Origin: Paraburkholderia solitsugae
GTDB lineage: Bacteria; Pseudomonadota; Gammaproteobacteria; Burkholderiales; Burkholderiaceae
Length of the DNA stretch: 56,982 nucleotides
Direction: 5' to 3'
Assembly (NCBI RefSeq): GCF_013177695.1
Contig: NZ_WOEY01000092.1
Location: forward strand, 1 to 56,982
Positions within the stretch are counted from its first letter, which is position 1; every line of letters starts with the position of its first letter. Shown piece after piece: positions 41,127-48,923 of the stretch. Position numbers and translations under genes: made by a program. The notes below the pieces were generated by a model. The model was not told where the DNA came from, searched no databases, and was given only the letters and a program-made list of their open reading frames with translations.

Positions 41127-41477
41127 GTGTCGTTCACGAATGAGGCCTGGTTCAATGCGACGGTGGTAGCTAAACGCTACAAAAAGCGCCCGAACGACTG
41201 GCTCGGTCAGACGGCGACCTTGGAATACGTCGCCGGTCTGGATGACGAGTTAGTTACCGGCGCGGCTGGTAACTCAAATTCAGTTACCGGCATGGCTGGT
41301 AAGTGGTATCACACGAGCAATGCGCGCGCCGACAGCGGCGGCGGCACGTGGCTGCATCCGGAATTGGCCGTCGAGTTCGCCCGCTGGTGTGACGCGAAGT
41401 TCGCAGTGTGGTGCGACGCTCGATTCGATCCTCCCTGCGCTTGCCGACGATCGGCTCCCGGATATCCTCACCTATGA
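41127..41477 (+). CDS. KilA-N domain protein, possibly truncated
   Basis: This frame of 116 residues contains the KilA-N pattern. It opens FNATVVAKRYKKRPNDWLGQ, with WYHTSNARADSGGGTWLHPE and LAVEFARWCDAKFAVWCDAR later. KilA-N proteins bind DNA and are common near phage switches. The start is doubtful (GTG with no box). Between the two halves is an internal repeat, AGTTACCGGC..GGCTGGTAA at 41252-41272 and at 41282-41302, giving VTGAAGN and VTGMAGK. The protein ends soon after the KilA-N core, so a C-terminal domain may have been lost. Confidence 0.58.
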   Translation: MSFTNEAWFNATVVAKRYKKRPNDWLGQTATLEYVAGLDDELVTGAAGNSNSVTGMAGKWYHTSNARADSGGGTWLHPELAVEFARWCDAKFAVWCDARFDPPCACRRSAPGYPHL

Positions 41478-41605
41478 CTGAGAGTTTGCGCTACGCTGCT
41501 GCGGCCTGTGCGCGTCTCACGGATACCCGGGCGTGGATTGAGAATGTGGAGCACGGACAACACAGTGGCAAAGAGGCTACGATTGCACTGGCGCGTGCGA
41601 AGTGA
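41474..41605 (+). CDS. Small phage protein of 43 residues
   Basis: This 43-residue frame starts MTESLRYAAAACARLTDTRA, like the start of the gene at 44136 (MTEKLTLLDYAAACMRRELL). It is translationally coupled to the KilA-N stop (ATGA). It is probably another member or fragment of the same small-gene family. Function unknown. Confidence 0.5.
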   Translation: MTESLRYAAAACARLTDTRAWIENVEHGQHSGKEATIALARAK

Positions 41606-41629
41606 GGTGTCTGCCTAACGAGGTGAATA

Positions 41630-42364
41630 ATGATCCGAGGCTTCTTCCGGAAATTCGGAGCGCGTCTGCGCACCGAGTTCACGTTCCACTTCTTCATCGA
41701 TGTGACCACGCTGATCGCGTCCATTGCCACCGTGGTTGCCCTGGTGATACTGATCCACGATCGCCCCGAGCAAGCTAATATCGCCGCATGGCAGATCTTG
41801 CAAAACTATCTGCAAGGCGACAAGCGCGCGGGCTTCGATGAAGGCCAGAGCTTCGCTCTTGAGACCCTCGTAAAGAATGGAGTGGCACTTACCAGCTTGG
41901 ATGCTCACGCCATACATCTCGAAGGAACTAACCTGCGTCGAGCGCTGTTGAGTGGAGCGTCGTTCGAAAACGCGCAACTTGTCGCAGTTGACTTAACTGA
42001 CGCCGACATTGAAAACGTTAATTTCGAAGGCGCTGAGTTGGAGGCTTGTAATTGTCACGGCTCGTTATTTTATGATGCAAGCCTTAGAGGCGCCAAAATA
42101 TCACCCGGCGACTATCGTAACGCTAACTTCGACGGCGCCGACATATCTGACCTTCAAATTGGCCATGTCAAAGCTGGCAAGGTGTTGTCATACGAGACAG
42201 CCGGGTTTGATTCCGGCGCGTTTCTAGGCGCGTGCTACCAGAAGGGGCATGAACCTGAATTTCCACCAGGCCTCAGATGGCCGGATGCCCCCCAAGGCGA
42301 AGGTTGCGATTTAAAATGGGGAGACAAATGGTCCGGCAATGCAAATACAAACGCGACTCATTAG
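41630..42364 (+). CDS. Membrane-anchored pentapeptide-repeat protein
   Basis: This is a 244-residue protein. One transmembrane segment lies near residues 20-42 (FFIDVTTLIASIATVVALVI). A run of pentapeptide-type repeats A(D/N)LXX follows at about 95-185 (HLEGTNLRRALLSGASFENA, LVAVDLTDADIENVNFEGAE, SLRGAKISPGDYRNANFDGA), expected to form a right-handed quadrilateral beta helix. The C-terminus is soluble. Such proteins act as structural platforms in several unrelated systems. A GAGG box lies 8 bases upstream. It converges on the minus-strand gene at 42376, with a gap of only 11 bp. Likely accessory cargo. Confidence 0.75.
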   Translation: MIRGFFRKFGARLRTEFTFHFFIDVTTLIASIATVVALVILIHDRPEQANIAAWQILQNYLQGDKRAGFDEGQSFALETLVKNGVALTSLDAHAIHLEGTNLRRALLSGASFENAQLVAVDLTDADIENVNFEGAELEACNCHGSLFYDASLRGAKISPGDYRNANFDGADISDLQIGHVKAGKVLSYETAGFDSGAFLGACYQKGHEPEFPPGLRWPDAPQGEGCDLKWGDKWSGNANTNATH

Positions 42365-42375
42365 GAGCGCAGCGC

Positions 42376-43677
42376 TCAGATTGGCTTGTCCTCGTCGATT
42401 GAGGGCTTCGCATCCTTGTCGCGCAGTAACTCTCCAGTCTTCAGCAGATGCTTCGAGCGCTGATCAAGGTCATTCGGCAAGAACCGCATGCGCAGCTTGA
42501 ATGCCCAGGCCGGCCACCGCCTGAAAATGAACCGATCCAGATAGTAGTTCGCCAACGAAGCGTGCTCGGCGACGAGATGCCAGTTCGTTACCACGTCTGC
42601 CGCCTTCTTCTGCAGGCGCTCCTCTGACTCGGCAATATTCGCTGCAGGCATAGGCGCCTTGGCATCATTGTCCATCCGCTCAAACTCTGCGAGACCACGC
42701 TCGAAGTAGCGATGAATCAACTCGCAGTGGTTCAGGTGGGCGTAAAGCCTCGCATCAATGTCGGATAGCTGTCCGAGCGCGGGACTGTGCAAGATCACAG
42801 CAGGAGGCTGAACTCTCACCAAGCTTCGACAGGTCGCCTTTTCTACTTCGGTCCGCGAGAACTGGCTCGCACGGGCACGTTCTTCCAGCGATTCATGAGC
42901 TCCGCGAAAGCTCATCAACTCGGGAAGCAGTGCACTTGCCGCGATACGCCGCTCGCGCCGGGTCGCGCGCGACGCGACGATGAGCGCACCTACAACGCCC
43001 ATGAGACCGCCCGCTGTCGCTCCAATCAATGTCTGCCAATGATCGAGAAAGACGATCATGTCGAACCTATCAGGGAGGGGTACCGGTGGCGACAAGAACG
43101 AGCCAACGGTTCCCGCGCGAATTAGGGATAGCATTTGTGTGTCGTAGCGATAGACGTTCAAATTGAGGTCGTTAATGACGTCTTCGAGAGTTTCTATCTT
43201 AGTGCGGTCGCACGTTCCGGCTTTGCGCAGGCAGTCATCTATCTCCTTGTGAATGGCGAGGAAGCTCGCAGTCAGGCCATCCTCCAACGTTATTCGCATT
43301 GGCCTGCCGAAACTGTATTCCGCGAGAGAGTATCGCCGGTTCAAATTCTCGTTCCAGTCGGCCAGTGCTGCTCTGTAGTCATCCCGCGCAACTGACAAAT
43401 CTTTATCCCGAGCGTCATCCTTCATGGCCCACAACAGGACTCTTGTGCGGTATAGACGCCGATCGAGCGTGCGACTGATTTCCTCAGATACCTGAGACGC
43501 TCGCGCGAGATCTGCCTGAAGCCGCGCTGAGTGTTCCTCATTGGCTCTGGCTTTCGTCTGGAAAGCGTAGGTCAACATGCCGCCCACGACGGTCGTCAGC
43601 ACGAACGCGAGCAGAAGGAGGACAAGTTCGTTGTATCTGCCAAATAGCTTGTCGGGACCTTTCGACTTAACGATCAC
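42376..43677 (-). CDS. Two-TM protein with a helical extracytoplasmic domain
   Basis: This is a 433-residue protein. The first transmembrane helix is near residues 17-38 (ELVLLLLAFVLTTVVGGMLT). A helical domain of about 160 residues follows (ARLQADLARASQVSEEISRT and on), containing a DCLRKAGTCD segment with a likely disulfide. A second helix (WQTLIGATAGGLMGVVGALI) lies near 215-235. The cytoplasmic C-terminal part of about 195 residues is largely helical. The layout recalls signalling proteins with a periplasmic helical sensor, but no HAMP, kinase or cyclase signature is seen. It faces the pentapeptide gene end to end. No function is known to me. Confidence 0.65.
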   Translation of the reverse strand: MIVKSKGPDKLFGRYNELVLLLLAFVLTTVVGGMLTYAFQTKARANEEHSARLQADLARASQVSEEISRTLDRRLYRTRVLLWAMKDDARDKDLSVARDDYRAALADWNENLNRRYSLAEYSFGRPMRITLEDGLTASFLAIHKEIDDCLRKAGTCDRTKIETLEDVINDLNLNVYRYDTQMLSLIRAGTVGSFLSPPVPLPDRFDMIVFLDHWQTLIGATAGGLMGVVGALIVASRATRRERRIAASALLPELMSFRGAHESLEERARASQFSRTEVEKATCRSLVRVQPPAVILHSPALGQLSDIDARLYAHLNHCELIHRYFERGLAEFERMDNDAKAPMPAANIAESEERLQKKAADVVTNWHLVAEHASLANYYLDRFIFRRWPAWAFKLRMRFLPNDLDQRSKHLLKTGELLRDKDAKPSIDEDKPI

Positions 43678-43813
43678 GGGGGCCTCCTTCGGTAACCGAA
43701 ACGACGCCCAGGATGGGGGCGATTCAAGGGAACCATAGGTAGTATGACCGATGCGCGGTCAATTGGGGCTCCCGGTTCTCCCACATTGAGACGGATGACT
43801 TAGCATCTGTAGC

Positions 43814-44143
43814 GTGGAGATTGGTGCCGCAGCCGACGTTCTTATAGGCTCACTTCTGAACAGCATCGCTCACAAGCACTCGCTCTGTATCCTTGGATGC
43901 CTGCCAACCCGTCTATGTGCCGCGTTGCGTATCGGCGCGGCGCCATACCGGACTGACTGGCATGCCATCCATACCCAAGACGGGCGGGAAGGGCCAAACG
44001 AACCGCTCGGGCGGCTTCACGCAACCGCAGCGATTGCGCGCCGCCTCGCCGCGTCGCCCGAGTACGCCGCGATGGGTGAGCGGCTGGACTCGATGCTCAC
44101 CGACATCCTCGCGCCCGCCATGGGAGTCATGACCAATGACTGA
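43814..44143 (+). CDS. Mosaic frame with C-terminal similarity to the protein at 40777
   Basis: The last 45 or so residues (HATAAIARRLAASPEYAAMG, ERLDSMLTDILAPAMG) resemble the C-terminus of the 40777 protein. The N-terminal two-thirds is the complement of a zinc-ribbon gene fragment (see 43913-44029), so it is probably not real protein sequence. The true start may be lost, making this a broken gene. It overlaps the next start by ATG..TGA. Confidence 0.4.
   Translation: MEIGAAADVLIGSLLNSIAHKHSLCILGCLPTRLCAALRIGAAPYRTDWHAIHTQDGREGPNEPLGRLHATAAIARRLAASPEYAAMGERLDSMLTDILAPAMGVMTND
43913..44029 (-). pseudogene. 3' fragment of a zinc-ribbon/HTH gene (copy of the 49782 gene end)
   Basis: On the minus strand this stretch reads WPFPPVLGMDGMPVSPVWRR. 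It lines up with the C-terminus of the gene at 49782 (WPFPRVVGLDGLPVSPIWRA). At nucleotide level GACTGACTGGCA and GCC.TCCA.ACC blocks are shared. Only the last 35 or so codons are present, so this is a duplicated and truncated piece. Confidence 0.65.
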
Positions 44144-44351
44144 AAAGCTCACGCTGCTCGACTACGCCGCCGCATGCATGCGCCGTGAGTTGCTCGACAC
44201 GAACTGCCTCGCCGAGGACGCCGATCGCGCCCACGCGAAGCTGCTCGAACTGCGGGGATGGTGCAAGCGGATGGAGCGCCGCAGTCGCCGTTATACCCAG
44301 TTCGGCCGGTTCCGGATCATCTACTTTCGCAGGGTGCAGAATCGCTTGTAA
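44136..44351 (+). CDS. Small phage protein of 71 residues
   Basis: This 71-residue basic protein starts MTEKLTLLDYAAACMRRELL. A C-terminal helix rich in Arg (KRMERRSRRYTQFGRFRIIY) follows. Related starts occur at 41094 (broken) and 41474 (short). It overlaps the previous frame. A promoter-like element covers its stop codon. Function unknown. Confidence 0.55.
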   Translation: MTEKLTLLDYAAACMRRELLDTNCLAEDADRAHAKLLELRGWCKRMERRSRRYTQFGRFRIIYFRRVQNRL

Positions 44352-44374
44352 ACCAAGTGATTCCACGCTATCGT
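44346..44374 (+). promoter_or_regulatory. Promoter-like element P2, second copy of the 38374 element
   Basis: TTGTAA (44346-44351), a 17-bp spacer ending GATTCCACGC, and a weak -10 TATCGT. In both copies the TTGTAA contains the stop codon of the preceding gene. The -10 box is poor, so it may be a duplicated relic. Confidence 0.45.
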
Positions 44375-44380
44375 CTCGGC

Positions 44381-44563
44381 ATGAACTCCGATCAGATCGC
44401 CGCCCTGAACTCTGCACCGTCAGAATTCGTACGGGAAGCGTGGCTGGCATGGCAAGAGAAGCTCGACTCGCTGCCGCCGCACATTACGGCCGAGCAGAAG
44501 GCGCAAGCCACGGCGGTCCTGATCAAGCTGATGAAGATCCGCGCCGCCCGCTCTGCTCAATAA
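44381..44563 (+). CDS. Small protein of the AWQEKL..LPP family
   Basis: This 60-residue protein (MNSDQIAALNSAPSEFVREA, LAWQEKLDSLPPHITAEQKA, QATAVLIKLMKIRAARSAQ) resembles the gene at 48719 (EWQAKLATLPPADRAKATAV, then a KVREMRRSNAQ end). The two flank the block 44650-48718. The helix-rich pattern could be a small DNA-binding or assembly protein. Function unknown. Confidence 0.6.
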   Translation: MNSDQIAALNSAPSEFVREAWLAWQEKLDSLPPHITAEQKAQATAVLIKLMKIRAARSAQ

Positions 44564-44649
44564 CCTCTCGCCGTCCGGCGAAAAATTCAACACGCTGCCG
44601 CTTGCATCGTGATTCCAAACTGAGGGCTATCCTTCCGGGACCCCTCGCT

Positions 44650-45480
44650 ATGGCATCGCAAACCTCTACCGCGCTATTCCCCGATCAAACTGCCGCCGTC
44701 GCTGATCTCCGCGCGCAGTTGCTGATGGGGCCCGCGCAATACATCAACTATGCGGTCGTCACGGACGCGATGATTTGGGACAAGCTGGTTGCGGCCGAGA
44801 CGGAAGCCGAGCGCCTGCTCAAGACCTTCTTTGACGCCGTGCAGATCATCCCCGATACGGCGCTGCCCGATGAAATCGCCGCGCTCGAAGCAGCCGGTAC
44901 GCGATACCGCACGATCGGCGCATTCGACTACGATCCGGCCATGTTCGAAGGCGAGCGCTGGGGCCTCATGCGGCTGCCATACAAGCCGGTGCAGCAGGTC
45001 CAGTCGGTGACCGTCGCTTTCCCGGCGCCGTTCCTCATGAACTACGTCGTCCCGTTCGAGTGGATTCGGATTGACCGCAAGTACGGTGACATGCAGCTTG
45101 TGCCCACCACAGCGGCTCAGGTTTCGCCGGTCGGCGCGTTCGCGCTCGTGGCGATGGGCGGCGCTGTGACGTATCCGCAGGCTGTTGGCGTGCGCTATAC
45201 GTGCGGCCTGATCAACGCCAATGGCACCGTGGTTACGAGCTTCGCAGAGCACTGGGATGACCTTGTGGACCTCGTCAAGCGGATGGCTATCGGCAAGATC
45301 ATGAAGATGGCCTACCTGCCTGCGTCCGCGTCGATCTCGGCGGATGGCCTGTCGCAGTCGAACAGCTTCAATTACAAGGCGTGGCAGGACCAGATCAATG
45401 AAGACCTGTTTGGTCCCAAGGGTTCGAACGGCGGCCTGTTCACGTCGATCCATGGCATCAACTCGCAGGCGCTGGGGTAA
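44650..45480 (+). CDS. Probable phage neck/head-tail connector protein
   Basis: This is a 276-residue protein. It has beta-rich stretches (KPVQQVQSVTVAFPAP, WIRIDRKYGDMQLVPTTAAQ) and a conserved segment AVGVRYTCGLINANGTVV. Helices (DLVDLVKRMAIGKIMKMAYL) follow and a C-terminal NSFNYKAWQDQINED. This organisation is seen in phage head-tail joining/neck proteins; the call is by layout, not by firm family match. It is followed two bases later by another structural-type gene. No terminase, portal or capsid gene precedes it. Confidence 0.5.
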   Translation: MASQTSTALFPDQTAAVADLRAQLLMGPAQYINYAVVTDAMIWDKLVAAETEAERLLKTFFDAVQIIPDTALPDEIAALEAAGTRYRTIGAFDYDPAMFEGERWGLMRLPYKPVQQVQSVTVAFPAPFLMNYVVPFEWIRIDRKYGDMQLVPTTAAQVSPVGAFALVAMGGAVTYPQAVGVRYTCGLINANGTVVTSFAEHWDDLVDLVKRMAIGKIMKMAYLPASASISADGLSQSNSFNYKAWQDQINEDLFGPKGSNGGLFTSIHGINSQALG

Positions 45481-45482
45481 GC

Positions 45483-46136
45483 ATGCAATTCAGTCCGCAG
45501 GCCTTCAATCAGTTCCTTGGCCCGAACGGCAACATCGGCCAGCAGTATGCGTGGTATCAGTCGTTCGCATGCCCATGCGTTGATCCGCACTCGGGTGCGG
45601 CGAATCCGTCGTGCCCGCTGTGCATCGGTAGGGGGCGTCAGTACGCCGCTCCGGTCAATGGAGTGGCTGGTATCGCCGGGCAGCGCGCACAACGCGAATG
45701 GGCGCAGTTCGGTGTGTACGAGCAGGGCGACCTCGTCATTACGATCCCGTCTGCATCGCCGGTCTATGCAATGGGCCAATTCGACCGCGTGACGGCTCTT
45801 AACACGCAGCAGGTATTCAGCCTCGTCCTGACGAGCGGCGACCCGCTGGAGAGGCTGTGGACGACCACGTCGGTCATCGGCGTGACGCGCGTATTCTGGT
45901 TGACGCCTGACGGTACGGCAGTGGTGGAGGGCGGTATCCCGACGGTCAACGCGGACGGGACGCTGGCATGGCCGAATGGTGGCGAGCCGCCTGCCGGTGC
46001 GCAGTACACGATCACGGGGACGAAGATGCTTGATTACTACGCCTTCGGCATGTTCCCGACGAACCGCAATTTTCAGCAGGGGCTCGCGCTGCCACGGAAA
46101 ATCGCGCTGCGCGACTTCGACCTGTTCAACCGATAG
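45483..46136 (+). CDS. Phage structural-region protein with a zinc-type cysteine cluster
   Basis: This is a 217-residue protein. A cysteine group CPCVDP..SCPLCIGRGRQY (about 30-54) looks like a metal-binding knuckle. Beta-rich sequence follows (GDLVITIPSASPVYAMGQFD, VIGVTRVFWLTPDGTAVVEG) and the C-terminus is KIALRDFDLFNR. Neck-region proteins with this pattern occur next to head-tail connectors in some phages. It directly follows the 44650 gene (2-bp gap). I cannot name the exact component. Confidence 0.5.
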   Translation: MQFSPQAFNQFLGPNGNIGQQYAWYQSFACPCVDPHSGAANPSCPLCIGRGRQYAAPVNGVAGIAGQRAQREWAQFGVYEQGDLVITIPSASPVYAMGQFDRVTALNTQQVFSLVLTSGDPLERLWTTTSVIGVTRVFWLTPDGTAVVEGGIPTVNADGTLAWPNGGEPPAGAQYTITGTKMLDYYAFGMFPTNRNFQQGLALPRKIALRDFDLFNR

Positions 46137-46387
46137 CCTTTACGGACGCGAGCATCGAGGCCGCCATCATTGATATGATGCGCTCGTTAGATCTCGGCGC
46201 GACAATCGGCAACAGGCAGAGATCGGCCAGGAAGAGACGTTCGACACAAGGAGCTGGATCGTTGACATCGTCGATATTCGGATGCACGGGGCCACGGGCT
46301 GCGAGAGGTTCGAAATATCAATAAACCGGCACGACCATTAAAAGCTGACGGCCTATTGCGGCCAGTCCATACACAAAGGTCATAACA
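46137..46387. other. Gap after the structural pair
   Basis: These 251 bases hold no confident gene. One frame, open through the 45483 stop, reads FTDASIEAAIIDMMRSLDLG and looks like the start of a tail gene, but it loses protein-like composition and stops at about 46322. It may be the remnant of a gene cut by the following insertion. Confidence 0.4.
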
Positions 46388-46849
46388 ATGAAAATGGTAG
46401 GCGTAATGCTTTTTTTGCTGGGGATAATTATTGGCGGGACTTCAGTCACGCTCGCATACATTTACTGGGTGGCTAGTCCTGTCGGACTACCGTGTCATTC
46501 GGTGGGCTATGACGGGACACTCGAAATTGAGAATCGCTTCCTAGGCAAGGAGATATCTTTTCTCAACAATGGAAAATCTATGCTCTTGGCACGGGAGGCC
46601 GGACGTAATCGCGGGCCTTTCCCGATGACGATGTTCGACGGAATGCCGTCTGGATCGCCCATGCATTTGGAGTACTGCGGCCCTGCCCTCGTACGGATGA
46701 ATTTAGGCGATCGTGAAATCCTCAAACGCACGCAGAAAAACGCCGAAGATAGCCGAACGGCGGGCATGCTGCAGTGGGGATGGGGTGTAGTTCTTGGCGT
46801 TTTGGCTACGCTATTGGGCCGCTGGTTGGCACGGCGCGCACCCGACTAA
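46388..46849 (+). CDS. Membrane protein with N- and C-terminal TM helices
   Basis: This is a 153-residue protein. A first hydrophobic segment (VGVMLFLLGIIIGGTSVTLA, about 4-25) is followed by about 90 soluble residues with two cysteines (GLPCHSVGYDG, LEYCGPALVR) that may pair in the periplasm. A second hydrophobic segment (MLQWGWGVVLGVLATLLGRW, about 127-147) follows. Codon use is more AT-rich than in its neighbours. It is probably a moron; superinfection exclusion is one possible role but nothing in sequence proves it. Confidence 0.55.
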   Translation: MKMVGVMLFLLGIIIGGTSVTLAYIYWVASPVGLPCHSVGYDGTLEIENRFLGKEISFLNNGKSMLLAREAGRNRGPFPMTMFDGMPSGSPMHLEYCGPALVRMNLGDREILKRTQKNAEDSRTAGMLQWGWGVVLGVLATLLGRWLARRAPD

Positions 46850-46944
46850 ACTGACCGTAGTCCCAGTCAAGGCCATCTCAGTTCGCAGCAACGAACGTCG
46901 GCTCTGGGCGGGCCGCAACGTCAGATTTGGGTCGCGCAGAGACA

Positions 46945-47003
46945 TTGAGCCTCGCGCGTCGACTGTTCCGGGTTGCGCGCCGCCCGGTCCACCGCTCAGT
47001 AAC
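46945..47003 (+). pseudogene. Remnant of the AWQEKL..LPP small gene
   Basis: TTGAGCCTCGCGCGTCGA resembles the 48719 gene near its start (TTGAGCTTCGCGCGTCGA). Twenty or so bases on, GCGCGCCGCCCG..CGCTCAGTAA resembles the 3' end of the 44381 gene. The middle is missing. It appears to be a deleted third copy; confidence is low because the matches are short. Confidence 0.35.
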
Positions 47004-47031
47004 TGAAGCATGCACTGCCTTCAGCTATGAC

Positions 47032-47787
47032 CTAATTCGCAATGAACGTGACGATCGACTGAATTTCCTCGATCGTTGTGTCGAACCATTCCGTGCCTGG
47101 TGCGTTCTCGCGCCACTTGCCGCGCGATTGCAAGACCTTGTGGATCGCTGACTCTACAGCGCCCACTCGCTTTACCTGCCAGCGGCCGAGGATCACAGGG
47201 TTATCGAATGTCGCCGATCCCTTGCATTGCACTTCAACGCGCTTATCCACGTCGCCCGTCGCTTTGCCAACTTTGATCGGGAACGGCGCTCCCTCTTTGA
47301 TGAGCGCCGGGAAGCTGAAGGCGTAGACGTGGCCGTCATATGTGTCTGCCTCGGCATCGTCGCCTTCCAATACTGCTTCTTCTAAGTCCGCGTCTGCCAG
47401 ATCGTCCTCGCTGACATCCGCCGGCGTAGGAGCCCTAAACAAGCCGTTACCTAGTGAAATCAGCGCCCCGGTGTTTTTGGCTACCTGCTGAACGAAATGT
47501 TTCACGCTCTGCAATATCGATACTTGGCGACCCGAGCCGCCCACTGTCACCATCGTCGCTTGCTGCTCCAATGTGAGGTGCGCGTCGATGATGGGCTTCG
47601 CAAGATCGGCAAGGCGAAACGAGCTGCCGCTGGCGACCGTAGGGAGCACTAGGATCTGTGGTAGTACTTGGTTGCGGGCAAAGCTATAACAAAACGCCCT
47701 TGATGGCTCGAATGGCTTGTTCACAGTGATCTCGGCTCTATGGATGGAATGCCTCGAACGGTACATCGAATCCTTGCAGACTTCCAA
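47032..47787 (-). CDS. GIY-YIG nuclease-like protein (T5orf172 type)
   Basis: This is a protein of up to 251 residues. The N-terminal two-thirds has no recognised domain and an acidic linker (EDDLADADLEEAVLEGDDAE). The C-terminal part (about 150-250) has the GIY-YIG/T5orf172 pattern: YDGHVYAFSFPALIKEG, PFPIKVGKATGDVDKRVEVQ, and ESAIHKVLQSRGKWR, ending in GTEWFDTTIEEIQSIV. Such proteins occur in phages and defence islands. The catalytic tyrosine and arginine are as expected (K.GKATGDVDKRV). The start is uncertain; an internal GTG near 47723 (VNKPFEPSRAF) is also possible. Confidence 0.65.
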   Translation of the reverse strand: MEVCKDSMYRSRHSIHRAEITVNKPFEPSRAFCYSFARNQVLPQILVLPTVASGSSFRLADLAKPIIDAHLTLEQQATMVTVGGSGRQVSILQSVKHFVQQVAKNTGALISLGNGLFRAPTPADVSEDDLADADLEEAVLEGDDAEADTYDGHVYAFSFPALIKEGAPFPIKVGKATGDVDKRVEVQCKGSATFDNPVILGRWQVKRVGAVESAIHKVLQSRGKWRENAPGTEWFDTTIEEIQSIVTFIAN

Positions 47788-47966
47788 AGCATTTTTAGTT
47801 GCTCGTCACGACGTTTGGCGGCGCTTTTTGGCAGGCTCGGTGAGACTTTCGAGTTTCATGCTAACCGGTGGGATGACTCGGAAAGTATCGAACCATACGT
47901 CGTGTTCGTTGCTCGTTTTCGTGTGGCGTATGATTGCACTGTCTCTTTTTGCCTTGTGGAGTAGCG

Positions 47967-48722
47967 ATGGATGTGTCTTCGGCGAGACTGGAAAACGCAA
48001 TCGCCATTGCCCACGGCATGGCTCGTCTCATCAAGAACGCGCGTCCGCCAAAACACGCACCCGATCGGCCGCGATATTTGCTCTATTTGACGATGGCCGA
48101 GTCCTACGAAGCGGCTTTGATCCTGATCCGCTCGGCCATGCCATCTCATGCGGCATCGCACGTCCGATCGATGGTCGAAGCACTAGTCACGATGACCATG
48201 CTCGCCAACGATGCAACCTATGTCAATCAAATGGTTTACGACAAGTTGCATGGAGAAAAGAAGTTCTACACTGAGTTGCTTGAAAACGTTGAACTTGATG
48301 ATGCGGCCCGAGCGTATCTGAAGGGGCGATTGGACGAGTGTATCCCGGAGTATCAACGGCTGCACGATTTGGGGTTCCGGAAGACGGTCATATCGAAGCT
48401 TTTTTCGGAGACGAAGCTAACACATCTCTCAGCGCCGTATGGCGTCCTGTGTGGTTTTTCACACAACGACCTGGCTGTGCTGGCTGTGCGTCACCAAGGC
48501 GAAACGGCCACGACATATAAGAAACCGATCGCGCCGGAAATCGTGCATTCGATATTGTCCGTTGCGGTACAAGTGATCATGCAAGCAACCCACGAAGCTG
48601 CGCCTTTGGCGTTATACCCAGAGGGTTTGCTTGAACCCGTCTTCAAATCAATGAATGATTGCTGGGGCGACTTCATGGCGGAGGGTATTGACTCGACCTC
48701 TCCCGGCAGCGAACTAGCATGA
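47967..48722 (+). CDS. DUF5677-type all-helical protein
   Basis: This is a 251-residue protein matching the DUF5677 pattern: LLYLTMAESYEAALILIRSA, then HAASHVRSMVEALVTMTMLA, NDATYVNQMVYDKLHGEKKF, and GFSHNDLAVLAVR later. It is soluble and helical. DUF5677 genes appear sporadically on mobile DNA with no proven function. I use the ATG at 47967, preceded by GGAG; an earlier start at 47934 is open. It is divergent from the GIY-YIG gene and coupled by ATGA to the small gene at 48719. Confidence 0.62.
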   Translation: MDVSSARLENAIAIAHGMARLIKNARPPKHAPDRPRYLLYLTMAESYEAALILIRSAMPSHAASHVRSMVEALVTMTMLANDATYVNQMVYDKLHGEKKFYTELLENVELDDAARAYLKGRLDECIPEYQRLHDLGFRKTVISKLFSETKLTHLSAPYGVLCGFSHNDLAVLAVRHQGETATTYKKPIAPEIVHSILSVAVQVIMQATHEAAPLALYPEGLLEPVFKSMNDCWGDFMAEGIDSTSPGSELA

Positions 48723-48901
48723 GCATCGGCGGAGTTGGTTTGCTCACAGGTATTGAGCTTCGCGCGTCGAACAGATCAACCAAGTGGGCCGAGTGGCAAG
48801 CCAAGCTGGCTACTCTGCCGCCCGCTGATCGCGCCAAGGCCACGGCGGTGCTGCTCAGGCCGATCAAGGTGCGCGAGATGCGCCGCTCTAACGCACAGTA
48901 G
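48719..48901 (+). CDS. Small protein of the AWQEKL..LPP family, second copy
   Basis: This 60-residue protein (..KWAEWQAKLATLPPADRAKA, then TAVLLRPIKVREMRRSNAQ) is a diverged copy of the protein at 44381. The N-terminal 18 residues differ. It is coupled to the DUF5677 gene by ATGA. The copies bracket the intervening genes, suggesting recombination between them. Confidence 0.6.
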   Translation: MSIGGVGLLTGIELRASNRSTKWAEWQAKLATLPPADRAKATAVLLRPIKVREMRRSNAQ

Positions 48902-48923
48902 CTGCTCTACGCTGAAAGACGAC

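Noticed and set aside
46175..46324. 50-codon frame after the 45483 gene
   Set aside because: Starts within a frame that reads through the previous stop region; first codons look protein-like but the rest does not, so treated as possible remnant only.
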